Source: Desmonostoc muscorum LEGE 12446 | Lineage (GTDB): Bacteria > Cyanobacteriota > Cyanobacteriia > Cyanobacteriales > Nostocaceae | Direction of reading: 5' to 3' | DNA: 64,000 bases | Assembly (NCBI RefSeq): GCF_015207005.2 | Contig: NZ_JADEXS020000001.1 | Location: 3,844,001 to 3,908,000, forward strand | Part shown: piece by piece, positions 7,653 through 15,906 of the stretch | Layout: every line of letters starts with the position of its first letter | How positions within the stretch are numbered: position 1 is the first letter of the stretch | Program-made: the position numbers and the translations under genes | The notes under the pieces: generated by a model | What the model saw: only the letters and a program-made list of their open reading frames with translations | What the model was told of the DNA's origin: nothing | Database searches by the model: none

Positions 7653-9980
7653 ATGCTGAATAAACCGATTTTTAACCATTGTTACTTTGTTGATAAAATC
7701 CAACCAGATAAAGTATTTTTACTATCTGAGAGAGATGCAATTTTGTTGAGCGATCGCATTTCTTATTTGCTAGCATCTTTAATCGATGGACATCATGATG
7801 TTGACGAAATTATCGAGAAAGTTCAATTAGAATTACTACCAGATGAAAAATCATTTCCAGACCATAATTCCTTCTTTAAAAATGTTCTTGATATTAGTAT
7901 TAAAGCCCAATCTGGTTTGTTTCAAATGGAAAAACAGGGCTATATTATAGAACAAGAAGATGAAGTGGGATATCAACAATGGGCTACGCCTACGCAATTT
8001 GCTATCTTCTGCAATTATCTGAATATCAAACCTAGCGAAGCTCATCAAAGATTACGATCAACTAAAGTAGCAGTAAAAACCTTCGGTTCCCTTCACGCCG
8101 ACGATTTTATTGCCATTCTCAAATCTCTGGAAATTCAAATAGCCGATGCAGGAGATTTCACAATAGTCTTAACTGACGACTATCTCCACCCAAATTTAGA
8201 TGAGTTCAATCAACAGGCGTTACAGTCTCAATCTCCTTGGATGCTAGTCAATCCTTTAGGAACAATGCTTTGGATAGGACCAATATTTAACGGTAAAAAA
8301 ACCGCTTGTTGGCAATGTCTAGCACATCGCTTACGAGATAATAGACCGGTTCAAGGATTTATTCAAAGACATCAAAACATTTCTACTCCCTTATCTCCTC
8401 CTTTAGGGTTTTTAGCATCTACAGTACAAACCGCTTTAGGAATAGCAGCCACAGAAGTATTCAAGTGGATTGTTCAAGGAGAAAATAAACGTTTAACAGA
8501 GACTATAGTCACCTATGATACCCTCACTTTACAAACCCAAGATCGTGTCTTCGTTAAGCGTCCTCAATGTCCTAGCTGTGGAGAAATGATTAATGGGTTG
8601 ATGAACCAACCCTTACCCGTTGTTTTGGAACACTGCAAAAAAACATTCACCGCAGACGGTGGACACCGTTCTTGTTCACCCGAAGAAACACTGAAAAAAT
8701 ACCAACATCTGATTAGTCCAATTACGGGGGTTGTTCGAGAACTAACCAAGATACCAGGCAATAGCTTAACCCATACTTATGTCGCCAAGCACCATTTTCT
8801 CGGTATCATTGACGATTTAACTAGCCTACGCCAAAATGTTGGAGGTAGAAGTTCAGGAAAAGGTAAAACTGACCTCCAAGCTAAAGCAAGTGGTTTTTGT
8901 GAAGCCATTGAGCGATATTCTGGGGTTTTTCAGGGATACGAAAATAGAAAAAAAGCCAGTTATCACCAACTGAAAGACCAAGGGATTCATCCAAATATTT
9001 GTATGAACTTTAGTCAACAACAATACGAAAATCGAGAAGAATGGAATGCTCAATGTCATGGCTGGTTTCAAAAAGTTCCAGAACCTTTTGATGTGGAAAA
9101 AGAAATTGACTGGACACCAGTTTGGTCATTAACCCACGAAGAGTTTAAATATCTGCCAACCGCTTATTGTTATTATGGCTATCCTGCATCCTTGCAACCT
9201 GATTGTTGGGCAGACTCCAATGGATGTGCAGCAGGTAATACTCTTGAAGAAGCTATTCTTCAAGGTTTTATGGAATTAGTAGAACGCGATTGTGTGGCTT
9301 TGTGGTGGTATAATCGCCTCCAAAAACCCCAGGTAGATTTAGACAGTTTCAATGAACCCTATTTTCTAGCATTGAAACAGTATTACCAGAGCATTGATCG
9401 AGAACTCTGGGTGTTGGATCTAACTAGCGATTTTAATATTCCTACTTTTGCTGCCATTACTCGCAGAATTAATCGAGAAGTAGAAGATATTATATTAGGC
9501 TATGGAACGCATTTTGATGCTAAAGTTGCTCTGGGTAGAGCTTTGACTGAAGTTAACCAAATTCTGCCTAATCTTTTATCGGCAAAAGATGATGGTAGTA
9601 CTCAATATCCTGCATCTGGCGATCGCCTAGCAATACATTGGTGGAAAACTGCAACTTTAGTTAATCAACCGTATCTTATTCCCGATGACACAATTGCGGC
9701 CAAAGTCTATGCAGATTATCCCCAAATTGACAGTCATGATTTGCTAGAAGATATCAAACTGTGTCAACAAATTGTTGAAAAAAATGGTCTTGAAATGCTC
9801 GTTTTAGATCAGACTCGTCCCGATGTAGGATTGAGAGTAGCTAAAGTGATAATTCCAGGAATGCGCCACATGTGGAAGCGTTTAGGTTCAGGAAGATTAT
9901 ATGACGTTCCTGTGAAAATGGGATGGGTGAAAGAGCCATTAGCAGAAAATAAACTTAATCCTTTTCCCATGTGGATGTGA
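7653..9980 (+). CDS. Fused E1-like/YcaO azoline-forming cyclodehydratase (TOMM biosynthesis)
   Basis: 775 residues, the size of the fused cyclodehydratases of cyanobactin-type pathways (PatD/LynD type), which use ATP to turn Cys/Ser/Thr of a precursor peptide into azolines. Residues 1-95 look like the leader-binding domain. An E1-like domain follows with the zinc-type pairs CWQC (about 222-225) and CPSC (about 306-309). The YcaO domain starts near residue 350 and shows the nucleotide-binding block SSGKGKTDLQAKASGFCEA. The C-terminus is Pro-rich (NPFPMWM), like the PxPxP end of active YcaO enzymes. The next gene is an amidohydrolase 243 bases on. No cyanobactin proteases, oxidase or precursor peptide were found nearby, so the substrate is unknown and may be encoded elsewhere. 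Confidence 0.85.
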   Translation: MLNKPIFNHCYFVDKIQPDKVFLLSERDAILLSDRISYLLASLIDGHHDVDEIIEKVQLELLPDEKSFPDHNSFFKNVLDISIKAQSGLFQMEKQGYIIEQEDEVGYQQWATPTQFAIFCNYLNIKPSEAHQRLRSTKVAVKTFGSLHADDFIAILKSLEIQIADAGDFTIVLTDDYLHPNLDEFNQQALQSQSPWMLVNPLGTMLWIGPIFNGKKTACWQCLAHRLRDNRPVQGFIQRHQNISTPLSPPLGFLASTVQTALGIAATEVFKWIVQGENKRLTETIVTYDTLTLQTQDRVFVKRPQCPSCGEMINGLMNQPLPVVLEHCKKTFTADGGHRSCSPEETLKKYQHLISPITGVVRELTKIPGNSLTHTYVAKHHFLGIIDDLTSLRQNVGGRSSGKGKTDLQAKASGFCEAIERYSGVFQGYENRKKASYHQLKDQGIHPNICMNFSQQQYENREEWNAQCHGWFQKVPEPFDVEKEIDWTPVWSLTHEEFKYLPTAYCYYGYPASLQPDCWADSNGCAAGNTLEEAILQGFMELVERDCVALWWYNRLQKPQVDLDSFNEPYFLALKQYYQSIDRELWVLDLTSDFNIPTFAAITRRINREVEDIILGYGTHFDAKVALGRALTEVNQILPNLLSAKDDGSTQYPASGDRLAIHWWKTATLVNQPYLIPDDTIAAKVYADYPQIDSHDLLEDIKLCQQIVEKNGLEMLVLDQTRPDVGLRVAKVIIPGMRHMWKRLGSGRLYDVPVKMGWVKEPLAENKLNPFPMWM

Positions 9981-10000
9981 GTGTTACAGTCAAACAATTT

Positions 10001-10200
10001 TAGATTTTGGATTTTGGATTTTGGATTGAACCCATGCCTGTTGGGGCATTGTTTGTGCTTTCTTAGACATTGGCTATGAAAAAGAGATTCTAGATTGTAA
10101 CCAACATAAATTTCTATATTTGAAAATAGGGACTTTACACAATGTGAAGTTTACAGTTTTGAATTGTTTAATCCAAAATCTAAAATCTAAAATCTAAAAT
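10001..10200. repeat. Inverted pair of GATTTTG(G) heptamer arrays
   Basis: TTTTAGATTTTGGATTTTGG units at 10001-10027 are complemented by ATCTAAA/ATCCAAA units at 10171-10200, so the spacer between the cyclodehydratase and amidohydrolase genes could fold into a long stem. The same heptamers occur at 20846-20876 and 41338-41361. Confidence 0.7.
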
Positions 10201-10223
10201 TTCTTCAGATAATAGGTTTTTAT

Positions 10224-11309
10224 ATGTTAAATGGATATCAAATTATTGATGCTGATTCCCATGTTATTGAGCCTCCATTTTTGTGGGCAAAGTATTTAGA
10301 ACCAAAATTTAAGCACTTTGCTCCTTCCGCAGATATGAAAATTCAAGGAGAAGAAATTGTTGCGAAGATTTCACAGCAAGTCCGCCACCAAGGAAATCAG
10401 CAGATGATGCAGGCTCACCCCAATGCTTATTTCAAGGGTTACGATGCTGAATCTCACATCGAAGCAATGGTACAGATGGGAGTTGATATCGCATTCATTT
10501 ATCCAACCTATGGGTTATGGCTTTGGGCAATTGATGATATGGCACCGGAAGTAGCAGGAGCTTTTACTCATGCTTACAACACTTGGTTATATGAAGAATT
10601 TTGCAGCTATGCTCCAGATAGGCTCAAAGGTGTAGGAGCTATTAATTTTCACGCATCTGAAGAGATGGTGACAGAATTACATCGCATAGGTGAGTTTGGG
10701 TGGAAGGCTGTGTTGTTACGCCCCAACCCAGTTAAAGGAAGAATATTGAGTCACCCCGCATATGAGCCATTTTGGACAGAATGCGAAGAAATGGACATAG
10801 CGGTGGGAATTCATGAAGGAACTCATAGTCGGTTAGCAACCACGGGAGCAGAGCGTTTTGATACTCGTTTTGCTCTCCACGCCTGCTCTCATCCGATGGA
10901 ACAGATGATGGCACTTTTAGCCCTGATTGAAGGGGGTGTTTTAGAGCGTCATCCCCGCTTGAAAGTAGGTTTTCTAGAGTCTGGTTGTGGTTGGTTACCT
11001 CACTGGCTATGGCGACTAGATGAAGAGTACGAGAATTTATATTGGGAGGTTAAAGATAATGTCAAAATGAAGCCCTCAGAGTATTTTCGCCGTCAGTGCT
11101 TTATTGCGATCGCACCTACTGAACCTTACTTACCTGAAATTATCGACTACATTGGCGCTGATAACTTAATCTTCGGCTCTGATTACCCCCACATGGATCA
11201 TCAGCCGAATATTGTGAAAACAGTTCTAGAGCTTGAGGCACAGTTATCTCAAAAAATAGTGCAAAAGATTGTTTGGGATAATCCTCACAATTTTTATAGT
11301 TTAGCGTGA
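10224..11309 (+). CDS. Amidohydrolase-family metal-dependent hydrolase
   Basis: 361 residues of an amidohydrolase (amidohydro-rel, ACMSD-like) TIM barrel. The N-terminal metal site reads DADSHVIEP (a DxDxH variant). Later ligands are in GIHEG (about residue 195), HACSHP (about 220) and the C-terminal GSDYPHMD. No signal peptide is seen. Members decarboxylate or hydrolyse small carbon or amide substrates. It lies between the cyclodehydratase and an unknown gene on the same strand, with 44 bases to the latter, so it is probably part of the same biosynthetic group, perhaps acting on the modified peptide or its building blocks. That role is inferred from position alone. Confidence 0.8.
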   Translation: MLNGYQIIDADSHVIEPPFLWAKYLEPKFKHFAPSADMKIQGEEIVAKISQQVRHQGNQQMMQAHPNAYFKGYDAESHIEAMVQMGVDIAFIYPTYGLWLWAIDDMAPEVAGAFTHAYNTWLYEEFCSYAPDRLKGVGAINFHASEEMVTELHRIGEFGWKAVLLRPNPVKGRILSHPAYEPFWTECEEMDIAVGIHEGTHSRLATTGAERFDTRFALHACSHPMEQMMALLALIEGGVLERHPRLKVGFLESGCGWLPHWLWRLDEEYENLYWEVKDNVKMKPSEYFRRQCFIAIAPTEPYLPEIIDYIGADNLIFGSDYPHMDHQPNIVKTVLELEAQLSQKIVQKIVWDNPHNFYSLA

Positions 11310-11353
11310 AAAGTTCCAAAGTTTGTTAACACTAAATAAGAGGAAATATCATT

Positions 11354-12400
11354 ATGGCAATAGGCTTGAAAGCTACAGATCCACTACAATCAGGGCAGTG
11401 GTATGATGATGATACATATTATCAAATTCTCTTAATTGCTCCTCGTAAAAAGAAAACTGAAGGACAATATTTAGAAACAACAATAGTAGCTCAAAAAAGA
11501 GGAAAATTTAAAGAATATCTGCTTGACGAAAAAACCCAAAAAAATCTCATAGGTTATATTTCAGATGAAGAGGATGTTAATCATAAAAATATAGCTTCCT
11601 ATCTACCTTCTCCTGGAGTAGTTTTTCCCAAAGGTTTTCTGAATGCTTTATTTCCAGATGAGTCTTCAAAAAATAACTCGATAGAAACCAATAATTTTTA
11701 CGATCCAATCCGAACTCTACTGCATACCCGCAAAATATCCCAACTAATTGCCAAAACGTGGCATTGCTACTTAGAAGCCAAAGCCAGTGACCTGTGGTGT
11801 GACTTCGTTAATGGTAAATGGGATGAGATTGACTCTGATATTTTAGATGGTCTCATAGCCAGAGAAATTTTCTTTTTTGATCAACAATCTTCTCCAGACA
11901 ATCTTCTACCAAAGAACCTTGACATTTATTATCCACTAAATAGTCAAAAATTTAGTGCAAAAACCAGGTTTTTGATTTTGCCTAGTAGTAAAGGTTGGCA
12001 AGGAATTACTTTAAGTCTCTTGATGGCAGGCCAAGCATATTATGAGATCACCAAAGATGGACAAACGTACTACCATCAAATTTCTCAACCTATTTTGAGT
12101 ACGGGTGAAATAGTTATTAAGTATGGATTAGAGGTAACTTGGGATAAGTTTAAAGGGGAGATAAAAGAGCTAAAAGTAGACCCAGGAAAGTCTTCTGTTG
12201 CTTATGAAGCTATTATTCCCTATCCTCCCATACCTTCTGAGATTAATCTCTGTCCTGAAAATATTACAAAATGGTCTCAGGCTAAAGATGAGGGTGGAGA
12301 ATTTCCCTTTTATACTAAAGACAAGGATGACGAAAGCTATTTAGTCGGCGTGGAATATTTTTCGCCTCCTTATCCCTATATACCCCTAAGTTGTACTTAG
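11354..12400 (+). CDS. Uncharacterised protein in the cyclodehydratase group
   Basis: I do not recognise this 348-residue protein. It starts at an ATG preceded by a good ribosome-binding site (AAGAGG, about 11337-11342). It has no signal peptide or membrane span and is rich in Lys, Asp, Glu and aromatic residues. Weak landmarks are AKTWHCYLEAKASDLWCDF near residue 135 and a Tyr/Pro-rich C-terminus (SPPYPYIPLSCT). It follows the amidohydrolase by 44 bases and is followed by a strong hairpin at 12451, so it is the last gene of that unit. It is too large and unrepetitive to look like an ordinary TOMM precursor, although its Cys-Thr end is notable. Function is unknown. Confidence 0.7.
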   Translation: MAIGLKATDPLQSGQWYDDDTYYQILLIAPRKKKTEGQYLETTIVAQKRGKFKEYLLDEKTQKNLIGYISDEEDVNHKNIASYLPSPGVVFPKGFLNALFPDESSKNNSIETNNFYDPIRTLLHTRKISQLIAKTWHCYLEAKASDLWCDFVNGKWDEIDSDILDGLIAREIFFFDQQSSPDNLLPKNLDIYYPLNSQKFSAKTRFLILPSSKGWQGITLSLLMAGQAYYEITKDGQTYYHQISQPILSTGEIVIKYGLEVTWDKFKGEIKELKVDPGKSSVAYEAIIPYPPIPSEINLCPENITKWSQAKDEGGEFPFYTKDKDDESYLVGVEYFSPPYPYIPLSCT

Positions 12401-12450
12401 AAAATAGGTAGCATATTCATACCAATTTTCTCTAAGCTTCATAGAATAAA

Positions 12451-12480
12451 CCCCTTTATCTTGCTAGATAAAGGGGCTTT
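12451..12480 (+). terminator. Hairpin terminator after the cyclodehydratase group
   Basis: A perfect 11-bp stem (CCCCTTTATCT / AGATAAAGGGG) with a 4-base TGCT loop, then CTTT. It lies between convergent genes and could act in both directions. Confidence 0.75.
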
Positions 12481-12595
12481 ACTCTGTGCATGTTCATATA
12501 TACAGCAAATTGCAACTTTGTGAGGTGCAGATAATTGTAGGAAACATGGCTGTGCCCCTGCCCCTTTTTCGGGATGCTGCACCAAAAACTCTAAA

Positions 12596-13498
12596 TCATT
12601 TACTAATGACCAATACTAGACCTTCATGGGCTAATAAAGCTTGAGAAAAGGCAGATTTCACATCGGCTTGAACTTTGTCAAGAAAATCATCATGATCGTC
12701 TGGGTGGTGATGAGAAATGACTAACCGTCCGACGCCAGCGCTCAGAGCCACATTGACTGCTACTTGCCAAAGTAAATCAGCAGAGTCATGGTTGTGAGAT
12801 GTTGGAGGAGTGTAGGTGGCATTGGCAATCAACAAGTCAACACCTTGAACGAACTTTAAAATCCGCTCTTGTTCTACTTGCTCTGCATTTTGGTGCAAAT
12901 CTGTGACGTAGGCGACACTATATTCCTGCCAACTAACTCGGTAGCCAACTGACCGCTGAGTTTGATTGATTAATGCAGTTGTAATAATGACATCATCTAG
13001 CTTTACGTCACTGTCTGGAGTGAGATTGTAAAACTGTAATTCCGACTGCATTACCTGCAAAGGATAAGGAAAGTGTGGCTGGAGCATCTGATCGCACAGA
13101 CATTGTTTAATTGAGGCTCCATTTGAGGCAGCTGTGCCGTAAATGTGGAAGCGATTTTCAGCAATAAATGCGGGCGCAAAAAAGGGAAACCCTTGAATAC
13201 GGTTTGATTGAGAATTAGTAAAAAATAAATGGGCTTCTAGTGACTGCTGCACTTCTTGCCAAGCTTTACCCAGTATGCGTAAGCCAGTACCGCCATCAAA
13301 AATCAAGCGTTTCCCGGCTACGTGCATTTCTACACAAGCGGTGTTACCGCCATAACGGCTGGTGCTATCGCTGGGAGTGGCAATCAAACCCCTTACACCC
13401 CAGAATTGCACTAGAAACTGACCGGCTGGACTACTGAGCAGGCTAGTTGATTTTTCAGGTATATTACTCTGGGAACCCGACAACTCAAAATTTGACAT
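12596..13498 (-). CDS. Metallo-beta-lactamase-fold protein lacking the metal ligands
   Basis: 300 residues. The N-terminal core has family landmarks: QFWGVRGLIATP, SRYGGNTACVEMHV and IFDGGTGLRILG. Active relatives then have an H-x-H-x-D-H metal motif just before QGFPFF; here that place reads TNSQSNRIQGFPFF, so all four ligands are replaced. The later Asp ligand region reads LIANATYTP with Asn. The C-terminal HHHPDDHDDF keeps its His residues. The frame is otherwise full length and free of stops, so this looks like a retained pseudoenzyme, perhaps a binding or regulatory protein. It begins 11 bases after panD on the same strand and is likely co-transcribed with it. Confidence 0.82.
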   Translation of the reverse strand: MSNFELSGSQSNIPEKSTSLLSSPAGQFLVQFWGVRGLIATPSDSTSRYGGNTACVEMHVAGKRLIFDGGTGLRILGKAWQEVQQSLEAHLFFTNSQSNRIQGFPFFAPAFIAENRFHIYGTAASNGASIKQCLCDQMLQPHFPYPLQVMQSELQFYNLTPDSDVKLDDVIITTALINQTQRSVGYRVSWQEYSVAYVTDLHQNAEQVEQERILKFVQGVDLLIANATYTPPTSHNHDSADLLWQVAVNVALSAGVGRLVISHHHPDDHDDFLDKVQADVKSAFSQALLAHEGLVLVISK

Positions 13499-13509
13499 TT
13501 TCTTTGAAA

Positions 13510-13893
13510 TTAGACCTTGGTGAGCAGGTCATCGTAGCGGCGCACTTCTAAGAGGCTGTTGTTTTCGTCCACAATGACTACTGTAGGAGAGTAGCTTTTT
13601 AACTCTTCTGGAGTGAACTGCCCGTAAGTCATTATAATCAAGCGATCGCCAATAATGCCTAGACGTGCCGCAGCCCCATTTAACTCAATGACTCCCGAAT
13701 GTGCTGGAGCCGGGATTGCATAAGTAATAAAGCGCTGGCCATTGGCACTATTCACTACTTGCACTTGCTCATAGGGTAAGATGCCAGCTTTTTCCAGCAG
13801 GATGCGATCGATACTGATACTACCCACATAGTTGATATTTGCCCCTGTGAGGGTGCAGTTATGAATTTTTGCCAAAAGGAGAGTACGCTGCAT
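13510..13893 (-). CDS. panD: Aspartate 1-decarboxylase precursor
   Basis: 127 residues, the normal length. This pyruvoyl enzyme makes beta-alanine from aspartate for pantothenate and CoA synthesis. The self-cleavage site is visible as YVGSISID (Gly-Ser at about residues 24-25), and [20 protein letters not shown] matches the conserved core. It starts [19 protein letters not shown], the usual N-terminus. The metallo-beta-lactamase-fold gene follows after 11 bases. Upstream lies a heptamer repeat array. Confidence 0.95.
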   Translation of the reverse strand: MQRTLLLAKIHNCTLTGANINYVGSISIDRILLEKAGILPYEQVQVVNSANGQRFITYAIPAPAHSGVIELNGAAARLGIIGDRLIIMTYGQFTPEELKSYSPTVVIVDENNSLLEVRRYDDLLTKV

Positions 13894-13951
13894 TTTGGTT
13901 TGGGGTTGGTGGCAGTTTTTACGATCCGTAACAAGCGAAAGTTACAAAAAG

Positions 13952-14041
13952 TTAGGAGTGAGGAGTGAGGAGTGAGGAATAAAAATTCATAACTCTTAAC
14001 TCTTAACTCTTAACTCCTAACTCTTAACTCTTAACTCTTCT
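13952..14041. repeat. Heptamer arrays (GAGTGAG and AACTCTT types)
   Basis: Three GGAGTGA units are followed by about eight AACTCTT units (one AACTCCT) and lie between panD and ppa. The AACTCTT block ends directly at the stop of ppa. Confidence 0.8.
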
Positions 14042-14042
14042 A

Positions 14043-14555
14043 TTATCCTTTATAAGCTTTGACGGATTTTTCTACTAAAGCTGCAACCTTATCTACATCT
14101 TGCCAACCGAGAATTTCAGTCACCTTTTTTTCCAAATTTTTATAACTACGGAAAAATTCAGCAATTTCATCCAAGCGGTGTGGTGCTACGTCTTTCAGGG
14201 ATTTTACTTGAGCGTACCGCGGATCTTTGTCTGGAACACAAAGAATTTTTTCATCGCGATCGCCCCCGTCAATCATCTCTAAAAAGCCGATTGGCCGTGC
14301 GGCAATAATACAGCCTGGAAAGGTTGGCTCATCAATGATCACCATCCCATCTAGGGGATCGCCATCATCAGCCAAAGTATTGGGTACAAAGCCGTAGTCA
14401 TAAGGATATTTTACCGACGAATAAAGTACTCGGTCTAGAGCAAAAGCTTCTAGTTCCTTGTCATATTCGTATTTATTTTTACTCCCGCCTGTAATTTCAA
14501 TCAGAACGTTGATTAGGCCTGGTTTTGGTTGGGCAGGAATACGAGATAAGTCCAC
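14043..14555 (-). CDS. ppa: Inorganic pyrophosphatase
   Basis: 170 residues from a GTG start at 14555 ([14 protein letters not shown]), preceded by GAGGAG at a good distance. The open frame reaches further upstream but through repeat DNA. Soluble family I enzyme that hydrolyses pyrophosphate and so drives biosynthetic reactions. Conserved landmarks are [20 protein letters not shown], the metal-binding [10 protein letters not shown], and DKDPRY. Length and motifs fit cyanobacterial enzymes. Heptamer repeats and a strong hairpin lie upstream. Confidence 0.95.
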   Translation of the reverse strand: MDLSRIPAQPKPGLINVLIEITGGSKNKYEYDKELEAFALDRVLYSSVKYPYDYGFVPNTLADDGDPLDGMVIIDEPTFPGCIIAARPIGFLEMIDGGDRDEKILCVPDKDPRYAQVKSLKDVAPHRLDEIAEFFRSYKNLEKKVTEILGWQDVDKVAALVEKSVKAYKG

Positions 14556-14739
14556 AAAAAACTCCTCTGATAACAGTGAATTATGGGGGCACTCAGCTTC
14601 GCTCCCCGTGTAGAATTTTAGGGCAATATGGATCTCTTCCCAAGAGATTGGGCATTGGGCATGGAGCATTGGAAGAGGCAGAGGGGCAGAGAGGAAAGAA
14701 CAAGGCACATTGAACTCTCCCCTGCTCCCCTGCCTCCCC

Positions 14740-14790
14740 CACTCCCCCACTCCCCATTCCCCACTCCCCACTCCCCACTCCCCACTCCCC
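14740..14790. repeat. Heptanucleotide repeat array, CACTCCC type
   Basis: About seven CCCCACT/CCCACTC units, the complement of the GGGGAGT unit seen at 4600. It lies upstream of ppa. Confidence 0.85.
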
Positions 14791-14795
14791 TAAAT

Positions 14796-14834
14796 GGAAA
14801 AAGCGTTGCGAAGTTTCCTCGCAACGCTTTTTCC
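14796..14834. terminator. Perfect 16-bp hairpin
   Basis: GGAAAAAGCGTTGCGA, a 7-base loop, then the exact complement ending in CTTTTTCC. It could act as a terminator in either direction or be a repeat-associated hairpin. It lies between the small membrane protein gene at 14938 (minus strand) and ppa. Confidence 0.6.
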
Positions 14835-14937
14835 AAGAGGGTATTATGGATCTGCGCTCTACAACACTCAGACAAAGCGAGCCTGGGTTAAATGGTGTTA
14901 GACATTACCCGCATTGCTTGGTGTTGCGTCCTGTTTG

Positions 14938-15126
14938 TCAATCTTTAGTTCCTTGTAGGTTTTGGATCGCGGGTTGCTGGTTAGTTTGAACATCATTTGA
15001 AGAATAGTGGGCGATGACAAATACGGGTAAGGTAAGAGTCAACAGAGCGATCGCAGTTCCCACAATATCTGCCAACCGATGTGAGTATGTGTCGGCAGAA
15101 TTGGCAGATGGGCTATTTGAATTCAT
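14938..15126 (-). CDS. Small single-span membrane protein
   Basis: 62 residues: a polar Ser/Asn-rich N-terminus, one strongly hydrophobic segment (about residues 19-40, IVGTAIALLTLTLPVFVIAHY), and a polar Gln/Asn-rich tail. The organisation is that of a genuine small membrane protein, and I believe similar proteins occur in other cyanobacteria, but I cannot name it. It contains a HIP1 octamer and reads toward ppa. Confidence 0.55.
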   Translation of the reverse strand: MNSNSPSANSADTYSHRLADIVGTAIALLTLTLPVFVIAHYSSNDVQTNQQPAIQNLQGTKD

Positions 15127-15906
15127 ACAATATTGAAGTTATTCGGATCACTGTGTAGGTCTACTCTCTAAGAGAGTTTTGATGCTATTTTAGCTAGTTT
15201 TAAACTGTAGGATGTGTAGCATTCAAGTAGCTAAACCAGTTTTATAACTGTCATAACAGCTTTTTTATACATTCCATTTTTAATACAAAATTACACAAAA
15301 ATATACCATCTTGGATTTGGCGATTAATATTTTCAAATCTTTATCTGTCTTGTCTAATTAATTGCATAGGCAGAGTCTTTGTTAGCAGCATTAGATATCA
15401 CATTTTTTCGCTGCTTAAAGATTAATTAGGAAAACGTATTTATTAGATACTTCGTAATTATAACATCCTCCAACGCCTTTGATCCGGTGATATTGATGCA
15501 ATTGCTAATTTGTGATATGGAATACAAAACTGTAAAAATAGTGATAGATATTCGCGGTTTTCGATTGTTCTATAGTAGTTACACACACAAATATTTGACA
15601 CCAGAGAAAAAACGGTAACAAATGATTTTTCTCATCACTGATAATGACCGAATAAATACAGATATATCATCTACCTGATGTAGGATATATTCAGTGATAT
15701 CACTAAAATAAATATTTCCTAATTAAAATTCCTAAATCTATTTAAGGTCACAGCAAATTTGTCAATCTATATATAGGTAGAAATAAAAAATGCCTTGAAA
15801 GTAGTCATTGGTCATTAGTCATTGGTCCTTTGTAAAGACAAATGACAAAGGACTAATGACTAAGGACAGCCCCCACTAGTCACAGTGCAATGTTATGGGG
15901 TAGAGC
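15127..15906. other. AT-rich intergenic region
   Basis: About 780 bases, AT-rich, with no gene seen. The right end (15800-15866) has an inverted set of short repeats of the GTCATTAGTC / GACTAATGAC type that can form a long stem beside the stop of the ABC transporter gene, and may serve as its terminator. Confidence 0.5.

Noticed and set aside
7422..7703. 93-codon minus-strand frame as a possible precursor peptide for the cyclodehydratase
   Set aside because: It lies mostly in a mini-element and runs into the cyclodehydratase start on the opposite strand; no leader/core pattern is visible.
10034..10066. Tiny frame (MPVGALFVLS) between the cyclodehydratase and the amidohydrolase as a precursor peptide
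   Set aside because: Only ten residues, no Cys/Ser/Thr-rich core and no ribosome-binding site.
14593..14891. Several frames through the CACTCCC array upstream of ppa, including an N-terminal extension of ppa
   Set aside because: The repeat reads open in many frames; the GTG at 14555 with GAGGAG gives the normal pyrophosphatase N-terminus.
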